16,550 nucleotides of DNA, from NCBI GenBank assembly GCA_002315765.1, contig DCIE01000035.1, positions 1 through 16,550 on the forward strand, written 5' to 3'. The position numbers and the translations under genes are program-made. The notes beneath the pieces were generated by a model. That model saw only the letters and a list, made by a program, of their open reading frames with translations. It did not search any database and was not told the origin of the DNA. This stretch comes from Ruminococcaceae bacterium UBA1734. GTDB lineage: Bacteria; Bacillota; Clostridia; Oscillospirales; Acutalibacteraceae. Below are positions 1-7,664 of this stretch, in pieces; the stretch's first letter is position 1; each line of letters starts with the position of its first letter.

Positions 1-59
1 TGCACAATCTCGTGCGGAATACTCAAATCCCGTCAGATTTGGTATTGCATTGCCGCAAG

Positions 60-134
60 CCCTTTTATTGCAAAAGTCTAACACACTAGACTTTCGCAGT
101 GCGAAAATCGTGTGCCGCAGGGAAGTATCTTCCC
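60..134. other. Tandem inverted repeats resembling an oriT/mobilisation region
   Basis: Three perfect inverted repeats follow one another: AAAGTCTA (73-80) with TAGACTTT (87-94), TTTCGCA (92-98) with TGCGAAA (100-106), and GGGAAG (120-125) with CTTCCC (129-134). A fourth, CAAATC/GATTTG, lies just to the left. Stacked short hairpins in a non-coding, comparatively GC-rich stretch are typical of the transfer origins of mobilisable elements of gut Firmicutes. No relaxase or MobC gene is in the window, so the assignment rests on layout only. It could also be the regulatory leader of a gene lying left of the window. Confidence 0.3.
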
Positions 135-242
135 TTTCGGCTTACCCTTGAGCAAAACATTTTTTGAGTTTTATATGTTTTGCCCTCACAAGCCGCCGCC
201 TGTTTTTTGAATTATGACACAATTCCGATACAGCAGCTTGTG

Positions 243-296
243 AAAAAACCGATGATAAATCTGCAATTTCAAAAGCGGATATATCATCGGTTTTAT
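243..296. terminator. Strong bidirectional hairpin terminator
   Basis: The 13-base arms AAAACCGATGATA (245-257) and TATCATCGGTTTT (282-294) pair perfectly. After one A-A mismatch the stem continues with ATCTGC (259-264) against GCGGAT (275-280), giving about 19 pairs. On the minus strand the stem runs into six T. On the plus strand it is followed by TTTTATTTAT. It lies about 190 bases downstream of the kinase/Nudix stop codon and probably ends that minus-strand operon. Confidence 0.55.
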
Positions 297-360
297 TTAT
301 TTTGCTTTGGCAAGACGGAAAATAAGGAGAGATTATAAATAATGTTATCAGGGTTGCTTT

Positions 361-407
361 TACCATATATTTATAATCGCCTATCTAGGCATAAATACAA
401 TATGGTA
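361..407. repeat. AT-rich imperfect palindrome
   Basis: TACCATAT (361-368) pairs with ATATGGTA (400-407), ATTTAT (369-374) with ATAAAT (391-396), and GCCT (379-382) with AGGC (387-390), with small bulges between. The whole 47 bases can fold into one interrupted stem. It sits between the kinase/Nudix gene and the strong terminator. It might be a weak terminator, a protein-binding site or the edge of an inserted element; nothing here decides between these. Confidence 0.4.
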
Positions 408-481
408 TTGATATCTCCAGGCATAATGAAAATACATTGTTTAATAACTTGTTAAAGTTTCCAATTTGTTATATTTAACAT

Positions 482-1915
482 TTAAAAATCAAACAATGTT
501 AATTGATCAGATTTGATTTCTTTGTTGATATTATTTATGAAATATTCCGAAAATTTGTCTTTAAAAAATCTTAGGAGAATTTCTTGACTCCAACTCTCAA
601 GACAATGATTTTCGTTTTTAATGAATATTTTTTCTATTTCATAAAATGTCAAAAAACTCCCACTCTTGCTCTTCCCTTTCTTTTGAATGATTTCATATGA
701 ATCTAAATTGAATTTAGTTTCAGCAGGCATATAAATAATCCAGCCGACAGCAAAATGTTTTTTACTTTTTTCACTATACTGTGGCGTGAATAAACAAAAA
801 TCCGGATTTGTATCTTCCAAAGATATAGAGATTCCGAGTTCCTCAAATAATTCTCTCTCAAGCGTGTGTTTAGATGTTTTTATAAAATTGTTTCTGGTAT
901 CAAAGGTTTCATCTTCTTGCCGTGTATGTCCACCAGCATAGAATAACAATTTGTCATTTTCCGGTGAACCTTTTGGCGTGCTTTTGTTTGTCTTTTTTAT
1001 GCAAAGAATTTTATCTTTTTGAGGTGTTACAATCACCGCTATCGGGATTGGCTGAATTAATGTATCGTCATCTTCGACAATATCTCTGTTATTGAATTTA
1101 TAATTATTTAATTGTGACTCTAATTTGGTTAAATCATTAAAGCCTTCGTTCAAAGATATTGTTGATGATTCTAAAAATCCAACTTTTTCAATTAACATGT
1201 TTTTAAGCACCTCAAGAGTTTTCAAAGTAACTTCATATCCAACATCATTTTGATGCTTTGTTGTTGTATCAATTTCATGAACAGCACGAAAATCCTTCTC
1301 ATATTCTTTTTTGGTTTCTCTAACAGAGTTTAGATATTGTTCAAGAACATTTTCTCTCATAATGCTTCCGCGCTTTTGTGTTAATAGATTTGCATATTCC
1401 CTTTTGATTGATTCCTCTGGTGATACAAGAAACACATATACTAAATCTATATTCTTTTGCCAACGATATAATGTTGCAAATTCAGTTAATATTTTGTATT
1501 CTTTTTCATTCATATTTTGCTGATTTTTTAACCACCTAAACCAACATAATGCATCAAATATTCCCCTATCTGATATAATTACATCAATTTCTTCCCCTTG
1601 TTGCGCTTTATCCAATTTTTCATTAATTTCATTAATTGCTGATGAACATGTCCATACATTAAAGACTGGATTATGTTTATCACTTATTGGGCTAAATTCT
1701 GCTTTTTCACTTAAAATTGCTGTTTTAAAACCGTTCCTTTTCAGAAAAATATTCAATGAATTTATACAAGATGTTTTTCCGGCCTTTGGGCTTCCGCAAA
1801 ACTCAATTACGATTGGTCTGCGTTGTCGTAATTGCTTTTTCATTGAAAGAACATCTTCGGCCATTTTTTCCAACTCTTCAATTTGCACTTGATAATTATT
1901 GACCGTATTAATCAT
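482..1915 (-). CDS. P-loop nucleotide kinase-like / Nudix hydrolase fusion protein
   Basis: This is a 477-residue two-domain cytoplasmic protein. The N-terminal half is a P-loop kinase-like NTPase of the thymidylate/deoxynucleoside kinase type. It has a Walker A, GSPKAGKTS, at residues 41-49, a DRG motif at 116-118 after a hydrophobic strand (where these kinases carry DR), and a basic LID-like stretch around 180-188. The C-terminal part (about 285-455) is a Nudix domain: GGH at 328-330 and the REx2EExG core (RELFEELG) at 354-361, with a longer than usual insert between the glycine and the helix. The start follows AAGGAG at 7 bases. The gene overlaps the upstream membrane-protein gene by 8 bases, so the two are translationally coupled. 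The domain calls are from visible motifs. The substrate is unknown; a role in making or clearing a modified nucleotide is inference. Confidence 0.85.
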   Translation of the reverse strand: MINTVNNYQVQIEELEKMAEDVLSMKKQLRQRRPIVIEFCGSPKAGKTSCINSLNIFLKRNGFKTAILSEKAEFSPISDKHNPVFNVWTCSSAINEINEKLDKAQQGEEIDVIISDRGIFDALCWFRWLKNQQNMNEKEYKILTEFATLYRWQKNIDLVYVFLVSPEESIKREYANLLTQKRGSIMRENVLEQYLNSVRETKKEYEKDFRAVHEIDTTTKHQNDVGYEVTLKTLEVLKNMLIEKVGFLESSTISLNEGFNDLTKLESQLNNYKFNNRDIVEDDDTLIQPIPIAVIVTPQKDKILCIKKTNKSTPKGSPENDKLLFYAGGHTRQEDETFDTRNNFIKTSKHTLERELFEELGISISLEDTNPDFCLFTPQYSEKSKKHFAVGWIIYMPAETKFNLDSYEIIQKKGKSKSGSFLTFYEIEKIFIKNENHCLESWSQEILLRFFKDKFSEYFINNINKEIKSDQLTLFDF

Positions 1916-2492
1916 TTTTATTCTCCTTATTTTTTAAAATAAAACTAGCAACATCTTCACTTCGATTTTCCAAGTTAATAATAATTTTGCCATTGCAAAA
2001 TCCCACATAAAAAGAAACCAATATTATAAAAAGAAAAAATTTATCGTTGTTAATATCAGGCTGATTATTGATAAAATAGAAACCAGCTATAAAGCCCATA
2101 TCAACTAACATTGCAAGTACCAAGCTAATTATAGGACGTATGTAAAAATACATTTTAGCTCCTAATTTTATAAAAATAGAATCTTCATCTGATTTAACTT
2201 TGACAAGACCTTGTATACAGGATTTATATAATTTTCGGATATAATATATTACTGCGCCCAGTAATCCTCCAGGGCAAGCAAACATAAAAATACCAATGAT
2301 GTTAGAAAAGCCGTTTTCAGAGAATTCGTAGTGGTACAAAACAGAAAAAGCAATCCAAATTATTGATATTATTAATAGAACTACATAGTAGAAAAACAAA
2401 TGCTTAATTTCTTTTGAGGTAAGATTAATCCATTTTTCCTGCCAAGGTAATAAATGTTTATTAATATTCTTTTTTGATTCATTTTGTTTCAT
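1908..2492 (-). CDS. Four-TM membrane protein, partner of the kinase/Nudix protein
   Basis: I do not recognise the family. I place the start at the ATG at 2492 (194 residues) because AAGAGG lies 8 bases upstream; the frame also stays open to a TTG at 2546 without a ribosome binding site. Four hydrophobic segments are visible at about residues 31-53, 64-84, 117-140 and 151-170. Between the second and third is a charged cytoplasmic-type loop (KVKSDEDS), and the tail is polar and lysine-rich. The stop codon lies inside the first codons of the kinase/Nudix gene, so the two proteins should be made together. A small multi-pass protein coupled to a nucleotide enzyme resembles the layout of nucleotide-controlled membrane effectors. 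That is analogy, not homology. Confidence 0.75.
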   Translation of the reverse strand: MKQNESKKNINKHLLPWQEKWINLTSKEIKHLFFYYVVLLIISIIWIAFSVLYHYEFSENGFSNIIGIFMFACPGGLLGAVIYYIRKLYKSCIQGLVKVKSDEDSIFIKLGAKMYFYIRPIISLVLAMLVDMGFIAGFYFINNQPDINNDKFFLFIILVSFYVGFCNGKIIINLENRSEDVASFILKNKENKND

Positions 2493-2611
2493 AAATGATG
2501 CCTCTTTTTTGAACAAATTGATTGGAATATTTTCAATTACTTGCAATGAATATGTATGTTAATGGTATTAAATCCAAACACAATATCTCTGCGATAAAAT
2601 AATCCTAATAG

Positions 2612-2734
2612 TTATTCCCATGGCCATTTTCCAAATATTTTCTTATAACAATCTGCACAGTATATTTTACCATCAGGTCCAATAAATCCTTGACAAGGAG
2701 TTCCGCATTCGCTGCATTTTGCATCACTTCTCAT
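2612..2734 (-). CDS. 40-residue zinc-ribbon microprotein
   Basis: This very small gene reads ATG to TAA on the minus strand and encodes 40 residues. It has CxxCGxxC at residues 7-14 (Cys7, Cys10, Cys14) and CADC at 26-29 (Cys26, Cys29). A glycine-rich turn between the two pairs is typical of a zinc ribbon, and the end is aromatic (KWPWE). AGAGGTG stands 6-7 bases before the ATG, a strong ribosome binding site. It lies between two membrane-protein genes on the same strand, 90 bases after one and 119 before the next, so all four may be one transcript. Its function is unknown; such proteins often bind nucleic acid or a partner protein. Confidence 0.65.
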   Translation of the reverse strand: MRSDAKCSECGTPCQGFIGPDGKIYCADCYKKIFGKWPWE

Positions 2735-2824
2735 TTTAGTCACCTCTGATTAAATAAAATCGAAACTTATTATTATTTATTCCTTTAAAAACAGTTGCCG
2801 TAAGGCTTTGTATATTTAATAAAA

Positions 2825-3484
2825 TTAATTTTTGTTTATATTAAAAGTCTTTTCCCAGTTCCTGAGCTTCGAATCTTTAAGCTTTGCATAATCATAAAAA
2901 CCGGTTGTTAATCTGCACAGCAGATCAATAAATATGAATTGCAAAAAGAACACCAAGTGACCTGATAAATCAAAAAGTTTGACAAAAATATCATACTTAT
3001 TAATAACATCGGCATTTTGCGGAAGTATATTAATATACTGTAAAATCCAATATACAAGGCATGACACTAAACTAAATAAAACAAAGTCAAACTTAGATAG
3101 AACATAAACAAGCTTTTCCTTTGGAAGACGACTTGTTTTTTCACGATAATCGGATAAATTTGTTTCCCAATTAATTTGGACTTTAGGTTCAAGATGTGAT
3201 TTCATGTATGTTGACAAAAGAGAAATAGAATATCTGCTTTCAAATGATTTGAGAGCACATGGTAAAACAATAAGGAGCGAGAGCAAACATAATTCCGGAA
3301 TTTTGGCAACAACCGCAGTGCCTATAATTGTTATTACTGCAGTGCACGCAAATGTTGAATAATCATTCTGTCGTTTCTTGTGATGCATAATTTCTTCCCT
3401 CAGCATTTTATATTCTTCATAAAAATGCTCATTTGATGTTTCTTCATAAATTTCTGCGCTTTCGTTGAGTTTGTTATCAAACAT
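2825..3484 (-). CDS. Four-TM membrane protein with N-terminal helix (SLATT-like layout)
   Basis: A 219-residue protein preceded by a near-perfect AAAGGAGGA 7 bases before the ATG. The first 42 residues are a charged helix (YEEYKMLREEIMHHKKRQ). A tight pair of TM segments follows (about 44-60 and 63-79), then a long amphipathic helix with a conserved-looking ESRY, a basic loop, and two more TM segments (about 132-152 and 170-192) with a charged tail. A helix followed by a TM hairpin and a long helix recalls SLATT-type effectors of bacterial conflict systems. I have no motif that proves it, so the family stays open. It is first in the minus-strand cluster that ends with the kinase/Nudix gene. 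Confidence 0.7.
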   Translation of the reverse strand: MFDNKLNESAEIYEETSNEHFYEEYKMLREEIMHHKKRQNDYSTFACTAVITIIGTAVVAKIPELCLLSLLIVLPCALKSFESRYSISLLSTYMKSHLEPKVQINWETNLSDYREKTSRLPKEKLVYVLSKFDFVLFSLVSCLVYWILQYINILPQNADVINKYDIFVKLFDLSGHLVFFLQFIFIDLLCRLTTGFYDYAKLKDSKLRNWEKTFNINKN

Positions 3485-3531
3485 ATTAAAATCCTCCTTT
3501 TAAATTTGGCATACCGGTATTTTATTACGAA

Positions 3532-3933
3532 TCAAAATGGATATTTTACTGTAATTGGTGCTGATATCACTTCACCAATAGGGCTTTCAGCTACTGCTGT
3601 AATTACAAAGGTGTTTTCCTCATAAAAGCATGCATCAAAAGTCCAATTCTTCATATCATCGGTTTTCATATTAAACTCTCCATAAGGTATACCATTCACC
3701 TCACAGTAAAGTGTAACTTTTTCGGCTTTGAAAGAGGTGTAAGCTCTGAAATCGCAGTTATTATCTGTAAGTGAAAATTGTATAGGTTCAAATGACAATG
3801 AAACAGTATAATTTTTGGGCGGCAGAGCATCAGGTGAAGAAGTAACGGTAGTTGTATCTTTTATTTCAATATTATCTGATGTTGTAGGCAGAGAGATTTG
3901 CGTGGTATTATGTTCTCTTTTTCTCGACTCCAT
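3532..3933 (-). CDS. C-terminal fragment: Thr/Ser linker plus Ig-like domain
   Basis: A 133-codon frame. Residues 1-40 are a polar Thr/Ser/Pro linker. Residues 41-133 look like one bacterial Ig-like beta sandwich: alternating hydrophobic strands, AEKVTLY, an NWTF turn, and a final ITAVAE...ITVKYPF strand pair that ends at the stop. The upstream sequence is A-rich and has no Shine-Dalgarno, so independent translation is unlikely. The frame overlaps the RHS fragment by 73 bases. One added A near 3932-3938 would join the RHS frame smoothly through NKNTKMES. I read it as the displaced C-terminus of the same surface protein. Confidence 0.5.
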   Translation of the reverse strand: MESRKREHNTTQISLPTTSDNIEIKDTTTVTSSPDALPPKNYTVSLSFEPIQFSLTDNNCDFRAYTSFKAEKVTLYCEVNGIPYGEFNMKTDDMKNWTFDACFYEENTFVITAVAESPIGEVISAPITVKYPF

Positions 3934-5486
3934 TTTGTATTTTTATTTGCTTCAATTTCTTTATTATCATCTTCTTTTGTTTCAATTTGAGTGGTTAAAG
4001 ATGTGATTGTTGTTGTGATTCGAGATATCATCCCATACATATATGTGTAACTGGTTGATGTTGAATCAGGATTAGAAACCGATGTCAGGTAGCCACTTGA
4101 ATTATATAAAAATACTGTTATTCTTCCCGCAGTATCGGTAATTGATTGGAGATAATTATCTGTATTATATGTAAATGAAATATATTTTCCGGCACCATCA
4201 GTAACTCTGCTGATTCTATTGTTGCTATATGTTATCGAAACACAGTTTGCATTTTTATCATGGATATTAGTTAAAAATCCACTTGAATTGAAAGATTTGT
4301 AACTGCCGTCAGCATACGAAAGTGTATATGATGATGCTCCGACAGAAAGAATAGTTGTTGTATCAAATTCAAGTTGGAATTGACCAGATGCATTGGTGGC
4401 TTTACAAAAATGCACTGTTCCATCTGAATCAATATATTTATACGGATAAGCATCAAGATCGGTGGTTTCTATTTTCTCAATAAGATTTAGCTTAAATCCT
4501 TTTCCTAATTTCATGTTACCGAATATGCCTGTTGAAGAATCCTTGCTGTTTGAGTATATATGTGACACGGTTACCGGATAAATTAGGCCTGAAGTTGAAG
4601 CATCTTCCCGAAAATAAGTCATGCTACCATTATATGTATTGACAAATATTTCACCTGACTTTTCCAGTGAAATGGATTGATAGTCCCAATAGTCTTCCAC
4701 GCCCGTATTATTGGTGTAACTTACGGTTATTAATGGGAAGGCGTTTACAATGTTTTCCGATGAATAAAATGATGTTTTTTCTGAAACACTTTCATCTGAT
4801 GTAGCCAACATTAATCCGTAATTACTGCCTGATTCATACCAACTTTTTGCAATTTTTGTGACATTCAAAATATAATGCTTGCTCATACCATTCAAAAAAT
4901 ATGTATAATCAACAACAGTTGCCGATGACAAATTCGATATCGGTTGATTATTCCATGTAATACTGCTTTCGTACCAGTTGCTTGTGCACTGATAAACATT
5001 AAGGCGTATGTCGATGTTACTGAAACTACGTGCCCAATTCTGAATGAGTTCAATTTCGGCGTCCGTTATTATACTCATATTTGGTAAGGTAGGTAATGTG
5101 TATTTAATATATGTTCTGAAAACATTGCTGAGATTTTTACCAACTTCAAGCTGATAGTCAGTTTCATAATTTTTTGTGGGCTTATTTTGATTTACATGTG
5201 CATCAATTATATCATCCCTGCCTGTATCCAACTCAATTGTAGGATCAATTACAACAGGAAATGCTCTTTCTTCACTATTGATCCATTCAGAGTCAGCAAT
5301 AATATATAATTTATATGATTCTCCATTGGAAATTAGATCGGTTGAAATATTATTGGTTGTATTCCCTGAAGCATCATAAATATATGGTGTTGTGAAGCAC
5401 ATTTCAAGATTATTGTGATTTGAATCGCTAAATATGTATATGGTCCCATTTTCGCCCGAAACAGGATACATATTTATAAAATTCAC
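3861..5486 (-). CDS. Central fragment: DNRLRE domain and RHS/YD repeats
   Basis: 541 codons from the first in-frame ATG. The frame stays open further upstream to the A-run at about 5535, and in that stretch it encodes an expected family sequence (NIIINEKAEKYQFVFD). Residues 1-85 are the pre-DNRLRE beta domain ending in AFPVVIDPT. Residues 86-258 are a DNRLRE domain with SSITWNNQP at 174-182. Residues 385-485 carry YD-type repeats (YADGSYKSF, ITYSNNRISRVTDGAG, FTYNTDNYLQSI). Such proteins are exported and wall-associated, or deliver C-terminal toxins. Here the repeats stop early, run into a threonine-rich linker, and no toxin domain is present. The last ~24 residues belong to the wrong frame. 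Confidence 0.7.
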   Translation of the reverse strand: MNFINMYPVSGENGTIYIFSDSNHNNLEMCFTTPYIYDASGNTTNNISTDLISNGESYKLYIIADSEWINSEERAFPVVIDPTIELDTGRDDIIDAHVNQNKPTKNYETDYQLEVGKNLSNVFRTYIKYTLPTLPNMSIITDAEIELIQNWARSFSNIDIRLNVYQCTSNWYESSITWNNQPISNLSSATVVDYTYFLNGMSKHYILNVTKIAKSWYESGSNYGLMLATSDESVSEKTSFYSSENIVNAFPLITVSYTNNTGVEDYWDYQSISLEKSGEIFVNTYNGSMTYFREDASTSGLIYPVTVSHIYSNSKDSSTGIFGNMKLGKGFKLNLIEKIETTDLDAYPYKYIDSDGTVHFCKATNASGQFQLEFDTTTILSVGASSYTLSYADGSYKSFNSSGFLTNIHDKNANCVSITYSNNRISRVTDGAGKYISFTYNTDNYLQSITDTAGRITVFLYNSSGYLTSVSNPDSTSTSYTYMYGMISRITTTITSLTTQIETKEDDNKEIEANKNTKWSREKENIIPRKSLCLQHQIILK

Positions 5487-5520
5487 ATCAAAAACGAACT
5501 GATATTTTTCAGCTTTTTCG

Positions 5521-6189
5521 TTAATAATAATATTTTTTTAGAACAGAAGATGAGATAGCATGTTCAAGATAACCGTTCTTAAAAATATTATCATAAGTCA
5601 GTGTGCTGTGCTTTGTATCAACCGAAATCGCTTTTTTATATTCCGATTCACCACTGTTAGTTTGTTCTTTTGTTTCAACTTTAATTGAAGCCGATTTGTC
5701 CGACAAATTATTTTCAGCTGCTTTTTTATCAAGACGAAACGCAATCAATCCATCTCCGTTGGAAATAGTAATATAATCATTTCGAATATCTGCAGGGAAA
5801 GATATAGGTGTTGATGTCTTTGATACAATATATTTGCCGTTTTCTGTTTTTACAGGTGTATTATCAACCGCTTCCCATTTACCATTTACGGAGTAATGAA
5901 TAGGTTCATTATATGAAGTAGCAATATATGTTCCACTTTCTGTTCTGAAGTGTTTGGTGTATTCGCTGCGCAGTGATATTTCTTCGCCAGATATTACCGG
6001 CTCAGTTTTTATGCTCTCTGAGGTAGCCTCTTTACAGTTAATCTTTGTAATATCGGTTTCTGTCATTTCTTTTGAATAGCTACCTGTCAATGAGTTTTTA
6101 TAAATTGGATGCGTCTGGTTTCCTGAATCAACTGCCGAAGCAAAGCCCACTGAACTAATTTGAAAAATTAATAACAGTGATAATAACAC
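5521..6189 (-). CDS. N-terminal fragment of secreted DNRLRE/RHS protein
   Basis: 222 codons from a GTG. The first ~20 residues (LLSLLLIFQISSVGFASA) are a signal-peptide hydrophobic core with an ASA-type cleavage site, but the basic n-region is missing. No ribosome binding site precedes the GTG, because istB-derived sequence begins immediately upstream. The rest has the pattern seen ahead of DNRLRE domains in these proteins: SLRSEYTKHFRTESGTYIATSYNEPIHY, then NGKWEAVDNT, then GLIAFRL. It ends prematurely in KKYYY because of the A7 run; one A less continues into the next fragment. Expression is doubtful. Confidence 0.6.
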   Translation of the reverse strand: MLLSLLLIFQISSVGFASAVDSGNQTHPIYKNSLTGSYSKEMTETDITKINCKEATSESIKTEPVISGEEISLRSEYTKHFRTESGTYIATSYNEPIHYSVNGKWEAVDNTPVKTENGKYIVSKTSTPISFPADIRNDYITISNGDGLIAFRLDKKAAENNLSDKSASIKVETKEQTNSGESEYKKAISVDTKHSTLTYDNIFKNGYLEHAISSSVLKKYYY

Positions 6190-6337
6190 TGCAAGAATGA
6201 CTGGTTTGTAGTCAGTATAGTAGGCCGCTTTTCATCCCTTACTGCAATGAGTTGAAAAAATCCATATGCTGCGTTTTGTTAATCGGCAAATAACCGATTT
6301 CATCAATAATCAGCACAGTATATTTTAGGTAGTGTTT
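6190..6337 (-). pseudogene. istB: Decayed istB fragment (IS21-family helper ATPase)
   Basis: The minus strand encodes KHYLKYTVLIIDEIGYLPI from about 6337 down, the Walker B region of IstB (LIIDEIGYLP). It then reaches MDFFNSLQ and a stop. In the next frame, from 6239 to 6189, it continues with RDEKRPTILTTNQSFLQ, the following IstB segment (family pattern RYEKR-STI-TTN-xF). A frameshift therefore splits the two. The first frame is open further upstream to about 6430 with one internal TAG, and may include more of IstB. The fragment stops exactly where the RHS signal-peptide core begins. No istA and no element ends are visible. A degraded IS21 insertion that removed the RHS promoter is the simplest reading. 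Confidence 0.7.
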
Positions 6338-6429
6338 CACCTAATGCCCAACCCTGTTTTCCGTTGCCACCTGTTTTAATTTTCCATAAGAACGGCAAAA
6401 TTGATAAAGCAGGTCAAAATAGTCAAAAT

Positions 6430-6481
6430 TTAAGCAGCAAACCGACTGTGATAAAACATCGCAGGTCAATTTGCTGCTTAA
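6430..6481. terminator. 12-base inverted repeat, possible terminator of the WG lipoprotein operon
   Basis: TTAAGCAGCAAA (6430-6441) and TTTGCTGCTTAA (6470-6481) are perfect complements around a 28-base loop. On the minus strand the stem is followed by ATTTTGAC. It lies about 90 bases downstream of the WG-repeat lipoprotein stop. It could terminate that operon or be the scar of an element end next to the istB remnant. Confidence 0.35.
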
Positions 6482-6568
6482 TTAAATTCATCATAAGGAA
6501 TGTTTGTGCTATCTGTACAAATTTAAGTGGCTAACAAATGTGCCCTATTTTGTTTGGCTTTGCTTAAT

Positions 6569-7633
6569 TTACTTGTTCACTTCAGGCATGGAATCAAGTG
6601 CTTCTGATAATTTGTTGCCATCGGCATCGATTTTATAGTATTTTACAATAGAACTTGTATGATCTTCTGTAGGATTTATCGTTACACCGATACCCCAAGA
6701 ACTACCATTGTCAAAGATTATATCCTGATATTCGCCATCAGCACAAATAACATTTCCATTTTCATCATATATCGAAGCAAAGTCTTCATAATCGGGTCCT
6801 AAAGCACTTGTATCTTTAAGAATAAAACGTTCTTCGTTTATAGCAAATCCGTTTTTGCGTGAACATGGAACAATTTCATGACCATCCGATGAATCATATA
6901 ATCCATATAAAATACATCCATCACATTTTTCCGGTAAATAGCAACACGTAATGACCGTACCGCCTTTGCCTTCCTTGAATGGATCAAGCACGGGTTTGTT
7001 TGCCGGAAGTTCAGCTATCAGCTTACCATCAAGAGAAATATAGTATGCGATCCCTTCAGAATAAGCTTCTAAAATGTTTTGTCTTGTTTCTTTAGCAATA
7101 TAGATGGAATTAAAATCAAGACCAAGTAATTTTTCACCGGTCATATTGACTAAGTATGATTTTTCTTCTTTAGGTTCAATTATTGCGATTGTCGCATTGT
7201 TTTTATAATAGATAGGTACAATTTTACCTTTAAACGACGATATTATAGTTTTACCGTCGCTGTCAATCATTGATGAATAAGTTTCTCCTTCTTTAACATC
7301 AGATATTATAAATGTTTCACGACTTGCAGGAAAAGCATTATCATATTTCGGCTCAATGACCACATTACCTTCAGAGTCCATAATTCCATAAGAATTATCT
7401 TCATTCTCGATGTTTTCCTCGTGCTGTGGATTTGAGTAGCATGTAATGAATCCATATTCAAGCGGCTGAGCCTTATTCACAAAGATCTCCTTTGTTTCTA
7501 TTTGCGAAGAAGCGTATGTACCTGAAACAGAATCATTTGTGGGAATTTCATTATTCTTGCAGCTTGCAAGGCAAATTAAGCATAATAATAAAGCAACTGT
7601 GGAAATAATTATCGTTAAAGTTTTTGTTTTCAT
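6569..7633 (-). CDS. WG-repeat-like lipoprotein
   Basis: 354 residues, start preceded by GGAGGC at 6 bases. It has a basic N-terminus, a hydrophobic segment and the lipobox LASC with Cys25, so it should be a surface lipoprotein. The mature part shows repeats of the WG/KWG type: YGIMDSEGNVVIEPKYDNAF (about 82-101), SMIDSDGKTIIS, YLVNMTGEKLL, YYISLDGKLIAE, YGLYDSSDGHEIVP and SIYDENGNVICA. Each gives a short beta motif of the form 'x-D-x-x-G-x-x-I'. Such repeats form propeller-like or extended surface domains of unknown ligand. The gene starts 31 bases after the lectin/peptidase gene ends, so the two should be co-transcribed. The family call is from the repeat pattern; the function is unknown. 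Confidence 0.75.
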   Translation of the reverse strand: MKTKTLTIIISTVALLLCLICLASCKNNEIPTNDSVSGTYASSQIETKEIFVNKAQPLEYGFITCYSNPQHEENIENEDNSYGIMDSEGNVVIEPKYDNAFPASRETFIISDVKEGETYSSMIDSDGKTIISSFKGKIVPIYYKNNATIAIIEPKEEKSYLVNMTGEKLLGLDFNSIYIAKETRQNILEAYSEGIAYYISLDGKLIAELPANKPVLDPFKEGKGGTVITCCYLPEKCDGCILYGLYDSSDGHEIVPCSRKNGFAINEERFILKDTSALGPDYEDFASIYDENGNVICADGEYQDIIFDNGSSWGIGVTINPTEDHTSSIVKYYKIDADGNKLSEALDSMPEVNK

Positions 7634-7664
7634 AACAAAGCCTCCAAATTTATTTTATATGTAT

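Larger units (their letters stand above)
3532..6189 (-). pseudogene. Frame-disrupted secreted DNRLRE/RHS-repeat protein (three fragments)
   Basis: Three consecutive minus-strand frames make one ordinary protein if two single-base slips are allowed: signal peptide and N-terminal domain, then DNRLRE and YD repeats, then a Ser/Thr-rich linker and Ig-like domain. The first slip is in a run of seven A at 5532-5538, where one A less restores the frame. The second is near 3932-3938, where one A more does. Neither downstream piece has a ribosome binding site. The region just upstream is IS21 debris. This is either a true pseudogene or carries assembly errors in homopolymers. Confidence 0.6.

Noticed and set aside
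142..366. Minus-strand frame of 74 codons with a hydrophobic start
   Set aside because: It runs straight through the ~19-pair hairpin at 245-294 and into the repeat cluster, and has no clear ribosome binding site. The composition reflects the palindromes.
2493..2546. TTG start giving a 212-residue version of the membrane protein
   Set aside because: No ribosome binding site precedes it. The ATG at 2492 has AAGAGG at 8 bases.
5532..5538. A7 run as a programmed -1 frameshift site
   Set aside because: The frame needed downstream is +1 (one A skipped), not -1, and no stimulatory structure is evident. Mutation or assembly error is simpler.
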